Assembly: GCA_014706295.1 (NCBI GenBank)
Contig: JACSVZ010000022.1
Coordinates: forward strand, 10,186,830-10,250,829
Direction: 5' to 3'
Source of the DNA: Lycocorax pyrrhopterus obiensis
Lineage: Eukaryota; Chordata; Aves; Passeriformes; Paradisaeidae
Length of the DNA: 64,000 bases
Every line of letters begins with the position of its first letter. The stretch's first letter is position 1. Shown here one piece after another: positions 48,401-64,000 of this stretch. Under the pieces are notes generated by a model. The model saw only the letters and a list, made by a program, of their open reading frames with translations. It did not search any database and was not told where the DNA came from. The translations under genes were made by a program, and so were the position numbers.

Positions 48401-50299
48401 CTACAGCTCGTGGTCCCTCCAGCTACCACTGCCAGAGTCTGAACTCCAGCATTTATTTAAGGGAAAGGGGAAACAGCAGCTGTTCCCTGGGGCACTCCAC
48501 AACAGCTTCAATGTGCTCCAGAGGCTCCATGGCCTGACCAAGTGCACCCAGGACATCCCTGCCCAGGTTACTGCCAACAATTTGAAAAAACCCTCAGCAG
48601 CAATTTCAAGCATCTGAATTGGGCTGTTGCTGTACCAGAGCTGGTTTAGGTCTTAGGAGTTTCACAATCCACATAGGAACTGAAGAACAGAACACAGCAT
48701 TTGTTCAAAGAGAGGAAAAGGAAGCAGAAAGTGACAGTGATGGATATCATTAATTGTCCCATCTCTTTCTGGCAGAGAAGGGCAAGAGGGACATCAAACA
48801 GCCATAATCAAGAGCTGTTAACTTTCAAAGAAAGCTTTGAAGAAAAACAGGGAAAACAACCTGTGCAGAGCCATTTGCCCAAATGGATTCACACAGCTCT
48901 CCTATTCCATTCCACTTACTGAAACTTTTTAATACGGTGACAGAAAGGGAAGAAAGACACAACCCACTACTCTGTGGGAGGGAAAAAAACTAACAAAGCT
49001 CTCTCACACAGGCAACCTTCATTCTGCCCTCAGGCAAGTTAACAGGACAAGAACAGTGCTAATGGCACCTCGATACTGTCCCCTTTTCCAAGGGCTGCCC
49101 CCTTGGATGATCCTGGCAACTGTTTGGATAAGCTCATCTTTATTACCTCCTTGCCCTGCTCACCCTGCACTGGAGGGGCCGCCGAGAGCCCTTCGGAAGG
49201 AGACAAGTGCTGCATTCACATTGACTTCAGAGCTTCTTTGACACCAGGAGAGCTGCTGGCAGCCTTCTCTACCCTTCACACAACAGAGAGCCACGAGGAA
49301 ATTCCCAGCAGGACCATCCCCAGCTCTCAAAGCCAGCTGAGAACTCCCACCTCCCTGCCTGGGGGAAAGCCAGCAGGGTATGAAGATGTTTAAAGCAAAT
49401 TAAAGGAAAGCCTCGGCTCTCCCAATCCCCTCCCAGCCTCTCCATGAGCCACTTTAGAGCCCAGCCAGCGACCTTTTTATGTATGTACATCCTTTATCCA
49501 TACCACTACTCCTGGAATGCATTGGCACAGAAATATCCTCCTAAGAAAGCAAGGAGGAAATCCGTTTTACTCCTACAAGACTTCAAGGCAGATAACAAAT
49601 GTCTCAGCAACTCGTTTTCTCCTCTGTGGGGTAGCACTGATGCTCGCCTACCTTAGCAAATTCCCACCAGGAACACCTTCAGTTCTCCGAGGATTCAAGG
49701 AATAATTCAATAGGAATAACAGGGATGCTGGGACACGGGAAGGTGAAGCAGCTGCTCAAACCCGGACCCGACAATCACCACCAAACACTTGTGAAAACCA
49801 CACACAGAGCAACAGCCTCTGTGCTTGGCGCCAGCACCGGGCCCGGGCTGACATCTCGGAAGGGAAGGCAAAAGGAAGTGCCGGTGCTCCCTACAACCCA
49901 CACCGCTCCGAGCCCCCCGCCCGGCCCCTCCTGCCCAGCCAACGCCGTGAACCGCAGAAACGGAGCCAACTTTGCTGCCGACGGAGCGCGGGGCAGGCGG
50001 GACAGCAACCCGCTCGGCTCCGTTTGGCCCCTGGGCACCGAGCGGCGGCCCGAGCTCTGCCCTCCGCTGGTGACACCGCCGGGAGATGCGGGACAGCTGC
50101 AAGGCCCCGGGCGGGACCGGGGAGCCTCCCCCGGCCAGGAGCCGGGCCCGCATCCCTCCCAGCGCGGTGCAGGCCCGACCGGAGCCCCCGCACTGAGCCC
50201 CGCGCCGGGGCCGCCGGCGGGCCGGGCCGAGGAGCGGCGGGCGGGACGCGGGGCCGGGCCGGGCCCCGCCGCACTCACCATCGCCGCCGACGCCGCCAT
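36418..50299 (-). CDS. TM9SF4: TM9SF4, nonaspanin transmembrane 9 superfamily member 4 (complete, 18 exons, 644 aa)
   Basis: TM9SF4 is a Golgi/endosomal nine-membrane-segment protein implicated in sorting of membrane proteins, phagocytosis and V-ATPase assembly. Exons: 50279-50299, 45083-45196, 43504-43603, 42972-43140, 42763-42892, 42242-42365, 41339-41457, 41115-41226, 40621-40691, 40081-40213, 39498-39579, 39331-39406, 38916-38999, 38558-38733, 38155-38218, 37494-37613, 36895-36984, 36418-36567. They total 1935 nt with no phase conflict. Human is 642 aa. Exon 1 encodes only MAASAAM; exon 2 completes the signal peptide ([15 protein letters not shown]). A large lumenal domain comes next, then nine hydrophobic segments, the first at [17 protein letters not shown]. 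The C-terminal KIYAAVKID carries the KXD COPI-binding signal typical of the family. The lumenal linker has an acidic-basic run ([10 protein letters not shown]) differing from human. Confidence 0.97.
43726..43744 (+). repeat. (ACT)n microsatellite
   Basis: Six to seven ACT units lie in TM9SF4 intron 2. Confidence 0.85.
45005..45041 (+). repeat. A-rich tract in TM9SF4 intron 2
   Basis: Runs of A interrupted by G and C lie just downstream of exon 2. On the gene strand this is a T-rich stretch. Confidence 0.8.
45197..50278 (-). other. TM9SF4: TM9SF4 intron 1
   Basis: The 5.1-kb intron separates the seven-codon first exon from exon 2. Apart from a CR1 at 46594-46892 and the CpG island at its 5' end, I see no further gene, RNA or repeat family. 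Open frames present are short and unsupported. Confidence 0.55.
46594..46892 (+). mobile_element. CR1 LINE fragment in TM9SF4 intron 1
   Basis: The sense CR1 text includes AGGAGGAATGGCTTCAAACT, CATCCCTGGAAGTGTTCAAG and GGTTGGATGGGGCTTGGAGC. It ends near CCATTCTGTGATC. It is antisense to TM9SF4. Confidence 0.92.
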
Positions 50300-50810
50300 C
50301 TTGGATCCACGTGTCGGCGCTGACGTCACCGGAAGCGGCGCGCGGTTGGCTGCGGGGCCGATCGCCATGGCGACAGCGGCGGCCGGGCAGGACCCCGCCG
50401 GGCGGCCGCGCTCTGCGCTGCCGGGGCCGGGCCCAGCTTAGCCTCGGATCAGCCCAGCCCTTCTGCCGGGCGCGGTGGGGCGGGGGTCTCCGCTCCGGTC
50501 CCCGGCGGCTCTCCGGCCCCGCGAAGCCGGCCGGGGAGGGGGCGGTCCGCGCCGCCATCTTTGCTGAGGGCAGCGGCCTTGGCATGGAGGGCGGGCACGA
50601 CGCCGCGGCCGCCATCTTTGGTGAGGGCGCCGAGGCGGTGGGGCCGGGAGGCGCCCGGGCCGTTCCGAATCTCCCGGTTCCTCCGGTCCCTGCGATCCCA
50701 CCCCGGCGGTCCGCGGCCCGGGGGCTGCTCCGAAGGGCGCTGCGGGCCCGCCTGGCTCTGGAGCCCCCGTTCCGAGGAGCGCTGCGGGCCCCAACCTTGC
50801 CCCATCCCCA
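49850..50810 (-). promoter_or_regulatory. TM9SF4: TM9SF4 CpG-island promoter with CRE, ETS and three YY1-type sites
   Basis: TGACGTCA at 50321-50328 is followed at once by CCGGAAG, an ETS core at 50329-50335. The YY1-type motif AAGATGGCGGC (gene strand) occurs at 50292-50302, overlapping the start codon, and at 50551-50561 and 50608-50618. No second gene is evident in the island despite long GC-driven open frames on both strands. Confidence 0.7.
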
Positions 50811-50873
50811 GCATACCCCCACCGGGGCTGCGGAGCAGCAGGAACGGCCAGGAGAGGGAAGGTTGATAAATAC

Positions 50874-50879
50874 TTTATT
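50874..50879 (-). terminator. HCK: HCK polyadenylation signal AATAAA
   Basis: TTTATT on the plus strand lies about 1 kb past the HCK stop. Cleavage near 50855 would leave roughly 550 bp to the TM9SF4 start codon. The 3' UTR (50855-51862) holds no other feature I can identify. Confidence 0.55.
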
Positions 50880-51862
50880 GATTACAAAATAAAGATCCCA
50901 AAGCAGAAGCGACGGCGTTTAGCTCTTGGTATCGAAAATATAATGACAGGCCCCAATCTCCCTGCTGTAAGAGGTACAGGGCTGTCTTAAAAAAAATACT
51001 GTTTACTCCTTTTCCCCAAATAACCTGTCATGAAATACTAAAAATAAACAACAACATAAAGTGAGTGTGCAGGGAGCACCTGGCCCTTGCTGACACTGCA
51101 AATGTCCCAGCAGACAACAAATCTGCCTGTGAGCTTTGCCATGGGGGAGACGGCTCCTTTTGCCGTGGCTTTGGGCTCCAGAGGTTCCTCCCAAGGCCAG
51201 GGGAGGGGGATCCCCAGGCAGGGATGGCCTGGAAAAGCACTGTCTGTGTCCATCTGCCCCTGCAGCACAGCCTCACGAAACCTGCGCTCTGCACAGGGGG
51301 TGCCATGAAAATCCTGGGGAAGGAAACCCAGGAGGGAGAGAGGAGGACACGTGTCTGTGACACTCGACATCCAAACCCCAGGATCCTGTGCTGATGATGA
51401 GCCAACGGGCTGCATTGCAGCGTGCCCCATGGGAATCCCCTGGGATCAACCACACAAGGAGCACAGGCACTGCATGGCATTTCGCCAAGGCCAGCATGCT
51501 AAAGCACCTACTTCTGCAGAACAACGTGATAAGATCTCAGAAGGATTAAAAAAACACTGATCTGGGTTTTTCCTTTGCAGCAAAAGCAGGCCCAGCCCCG
51601 TCCCTGCCCCTTCTCCTGGGGCCTGGGCATCCATTGTCCAGCCAACACTTCCCAGAGCCCCTGCCCTGCGGGCACTCATGCTCCTGGGAAAGGCACAAGT
51701 TATGGCCACATGTCTCTTCTCCCTCCATCATGCGCTTCCTCCTGCGCTTCCTCCAGCCCAGCCACTCCGGGAAGGCTGTGGTTCTTGGGCCAGGCTGGCG
51801 GGGGAAGCAGGGCACACGTGGGACAGGGAAGAGCTGGCAGTGTCTGTCCCAAGTGTCCTGCA

Positions 51863-59394
<7,532 letters not shown>

Positions 59395-60519
59395 GCTGCA
59401 GCCAAGGAAGGGGAAGTGAGGCCGTTGCAACAGAGGTGAAAGCCCCGCTTCAGCCCCAGTCCAGCTCTTTTCCCATCAGCTCCCACCCGGCATAGGGCCC
59501 CAATGCCCACCCAGCTGCTCTGCTGTGACAGAGAAATCCCCCCACAGCTTCAGGGTACTGGGGTGCCCAGTGACACGCCAGAGGAAAAGGGATCTCCTGG
59601 AGATGTCACAGGAGGCGAATTTTGGGCAGACAACAGCAGCTGCCATGGAGCAGCTTCCCAGCCCTTCTGGGTTCCAGGACAGAGTGCAGGCACTGGGCAC
59701 CATGGCAGCAGAGAGCCACACTCAGCATCTTCTGCAAAGACAGGCCTTCATCATGGTGAGCTTTGCTGCAGCTCAGGGGTCCCCACACAGCATCCCGGTG
59801 CCTGTGACCCCCCCATCACCACAGGTCACCACTCCCCGCTGTGCTCCCCTGCTCTCTGCTGGGTGGGAGCTTCCCCAAACAGCCAGTCCAGGGCAAAGAC
59901 AAATGCTCAACTTTCTCCAGCTCCCCAAGAAACTCAGTGGGAAAAAAAGCTGCAAGAAGAAGCAAGAGTGGGAAACCCCTTGCAAATGCACTTCCCTTGG
60001 CCAGGGAGACCTGGGTGCAGAGAAAGGAGAAGGTGCTGATGGTGAGAGTGAAGGAGGAAGCTCAGGGCTGAGCCCTCGATGTGCACAGTAAAGCTCTTGA
60101 GGGAGATCGCTGTCACCTCCACAACACCTCATGGTCACTCCTTGTCTTTCCCTGCGTGCCACAGCCTGGCTCAGCCTTGCTCCTGAGGGCAGAGCAGGAG
60201 CAGTGGTGGCAGCCACGACAGCTCATCCCCCTCACTGGGGAGACACCCTGGGCACAGGCTTGAGACTGTGCCAGATCCATCCTGGCAAACCCACACAGTG
60301 CCCTGCTTAAACTCAGACGTGGCTCACACCATCACCACTTCAGGTATTTGCTGTGCCCGTCCCACACCGGCTCAGGGCATCCAGCCCTACAAAACACAAA
60401 CACCCCGGGCGGTCCAAGGGTCATTCTCACTGGCTTCTGTGGCATAGCTGGCATTCCTGATGTGTCCCACCCTGGAGAGCCAGGTCCCAGGGTTCATGCG
60501 GTATCCCCAGTCATGAGGA

Positions 60520-61180
60520 CCAGGTTGGATGAGGGTGCCCATCGCTCCCGGAGCACGGCTGCCCGCAGCCCCCTGCCCTTGCTGTCCCGTGCCCTCGGTC
60601 CCCAACAGTCCCTGCAAAGCCACCCGCAGGCACCCCCTCGTCGGGGCTACACCGTGCCCAACCGGGGCTGCACCGGGACCCGTGGGACTCCCGGCCATTG
60701 CCCCATCCCGCTCACCCCGGGTCCGCCGCTCTGAGCGCGACCGGCGCGGGGTCGGACGCACCGGGCTGCCCGGGACCGGCCGCGGGGCTTCCCCGCCGCC
60801 CTCGGGGCTCCGCGCACGGCTGCGCTCCCGGAGCTCTCACCTTCGCTGCCGTCCTGGGCACTTCCCCGACGCGGGTCCCGCTCGCAGTCCCCGTCGCGGA
60901 CCCCGGGCTGCCGCCGCCGCTCCGCTCTGCCCGGCTGCTCTCCCGCCGCCTGCCCGGTACGGCCGCGCCCCTCCCGGTACGGCCCCGCCCCCGACTCTGA
61001 CGGCGGGGCGCGGCCGGTGCCTTCTGTGCCGGGCTGGGAGAGGGACCACCACCCACGAACCGCACTCGCAAGGGCATCCCAGCCCTGCGTGACACCACTG
61101 CCCTTACGGACCCCCTGACGGGTGCCAGAGCCCGTCTGTCCACCCGCTGCCCCCGGGACACCGGACGGGTCTGGGTCCCG
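60520..61180 (-). promoter_or_regulatory. HCK: HCK CpG-island promoter and probable noncoding exon 1
   Basis: The CpG-dense region contains a good minus-strand donor (GCAGCGAAG then GTGAGAGC; exon end 60841). This lies about 1.4 kb upstream of the HCK exon carrying the ATG at 59394. A second possible donor (CCGGG then GTGAGCGG) lies near 60712. The transcription start is inferred at about 60900-61050. No coding frame continuous with HCK is apparent. Confidence 0.5.
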
Positions 61181-62229
61181 CACCCCAGGTAGCCCCCAGG
61201 ATGTTTCCGCGCCTGGTGCAGGGCCATGGAGGGCGGGGAGAACACGGCGTCAGCCTGGGTCTCTGTCCCCAGGAAAGAGAAAAGAAAACCGTGAGCATCC
61301 CGTGGTGGGGTGCAGGACATGAGGGGCTGCAGGACACAGTGGGTGCACGGGGCTGGCTTTGTGAAGCACAGCTCAGAGAGGTCCAGGTACCCCCGGGCTT
61401 TTTGGTGTCCCTGCTGGCCCTGATATTCCCGTGCCAAAGCTTCTCTCGGTGCCCTACCCAGCCCCGCAGTGTTCCAGCCTTTCTTCTGGATTGCCCAGAC
61501 AACCCCTGAATTCGGGATGGAGGCAGCATCAGCAAGGGGACCCACGGCTCTGTGTGACCCTGACCACGGACTGCTTGGGCTCAGGGTGTCAGAGGAAGCA
61601 GCCAGAGCTGCTCCTCATGAGGGTTTGCATATGTAAATTTTTTAGGAGAAAAAATAAGTTTGCTCTGGTAGCCCCAGCGTCTGCTGCCCACACACCACCC
61701 TGGGGCTGCAGCGCCGTCCCGGTAGTCCCCACCAAGGGACATTGGCCAGGGGATGTTGGCTCGGGGCCATCAGCCAAGGGCCATCAGCTGCGGGATATTG
61801 GCTGGGGTACAGTGGCCAGGGGACATCAGCTGAGGTCCATCGGGTGGCGGGGAGCATGGCCCTGCCCCTCGGCGGCGGAGGGGCTGCAGGGCGGGACTGC
61901 AGGAAGCCGGGTCCCGGGGCAGGAACTTCCTTTTGTGAAACACCCGCAGCCCGCGGCCGGACGAGTGTCGCATAGGCGTCGCAGGCAGCAGCGGGCCAGC
62001 TGCGGCCACCAGCCCTTTCCTCTCCCAGCACGCTCTTGCTGACCCCTTCCATCGCTCTGAGCATCCCCTGGAGCCAGCCAGGAACAGCCGGCAGCACCCT
62101 GACACTGGTAGTGACCTCCATGTGACACTGGAATGGGAGGTGCCCAGCCCAGCAGCCCCCGCCCCAGCTCACCCCTACACCGCAGCAGCCCCTGCACCCT
62201 GACAGGGCCTTTCCCAGGGAAGAACCTGC
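61181..62229. other. Intergenic interval between HCK and CCM2L
   Basis: This is about 1 kb upstream of HCK and beyond the CCM2L poly(A) signal. It contains several short direct repeats around GGGACATCAGC / GGGCCATCAGC at about 61735-61835 (a loose repeat of about 20 bp) but no gene I can support. Confidence 0.4.
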
Positions 62230-62248
62230 TCTGCTCCTAGCCCCACCA

Positions 62249-62254
62249 TTTAAT
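62249..62254 (-). terminator. CCM2L: CCM2L polyadenylation signal ATTAAA
   Basis: TTTAAT on the plus strand is the common variant hexamer ATTAAA on the gene strand, about 230 bp past the stop. No canonical AATAAA occurs before the HCK island. Confidence 0.4.
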
Positions 62255-62484
62255 TGAAATCTGCAGAAATTACAGCATGTCTCTCCCCGCCAGCCACAGC
62301 TGCCCTGTGATTCCAACAGCCTTGACAAGAGCTGACAGGGCAGTGCAGAGGCCTGTCCCCTCCCACGGTGACAAATGCACCCTCGCTGGTGCTAGGGCAG
62401 AGCTGGGCACCTGCTGAATCTGGTCCTGGAGGTGCAGCACCACATCAGCGAGCAGGGAGGGGACAGCTGGGTTTTGGCACTGGC

Positions 62485-64000
<1,516 letters not shown>

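Noticed and set aside
49707..50822. Long minus-strand open frame (371 codons) through the TM9SF4 promoter
   Set aside because: It is produced by CpG-island composition, rich in Pro/Arg/Ala/Gly. It conflicts with the TM9SF4 first exon frame, and opposite-strand frames of similar length exist.

Overview
The window is vertebrate nuclear DNA, almost certainly from a bird. Short introns, GT-AG splicing, CpG-island promoters and five 3'-anchored CR1 LINE fragments support this. I cannot name the species. Seven genes lie in the order ASXL1 - KIF3B - POFUT1 - PLAGL2 - TM9SF4 - HCK - CCM2L, the same order as human 20q11.21 but read in reverse, and strongly compacted. All are on the minus strand except PLAGL2, as expected from human orientation. 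I assembled coding exons by hand from reading frames, splice sites and intron phases. Each complete gene closes without a frame break: KIF3B 740 aa, POFUT1 388, PLAGL2 494, TM9SF4 644, HCK 508. No pseudogenisation is visible.

Layout. 1-3540: start of ASXL1 (intron 1, coding exon 1 and its CpG-island promoter with two inverted ZNF143-type motifs). 3586-3995: a CR1. 4410-16470: KIF3B with a long 3' UTR. 16770-22139: POFUT1, whose first intron is almost entirely a 12-bp minisatellite. 22140-24400: a CpG island firing both ways, with a perfect CRE, followed on the plus strand by four phase-compatible exons that could encode a 133-aa protein I do not recognise. 24471-26771: PLAGL2, then a long 3' UTR and intergenic stretch. 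34535-50299: TM9SF4 (18 exons). 50855-about 61000: HCK (12 coding exons), with a CR1, a solo endogenous-retroviral LTR and a GATA-motif cluster in one large intron. 62230 to the right edge: the 3' part of CCM2L.

The genes are mostly unrelated housekeeping or signalling functions: chromatin regulation (ASXL1), intraflagellar transport (KIF3B), Notch O-fucosylation (POFUT1), a zinc-finger activator (PLAGL2), an endomembrane nonaspanin (TM9SF4), a myeloid Src-family kinase (HCK) and an endothelial CCM2 paralogue (CCM2L). What links them is conserved linkage, not a pathway. The most interesting item is the putative four-exon gene or leader between POFUT1 and PLAGL2. Next are the intron-filling minisatellite, the intact solo LTR with target-site duplication, and an overlapping upstream ORF on KIF3B.
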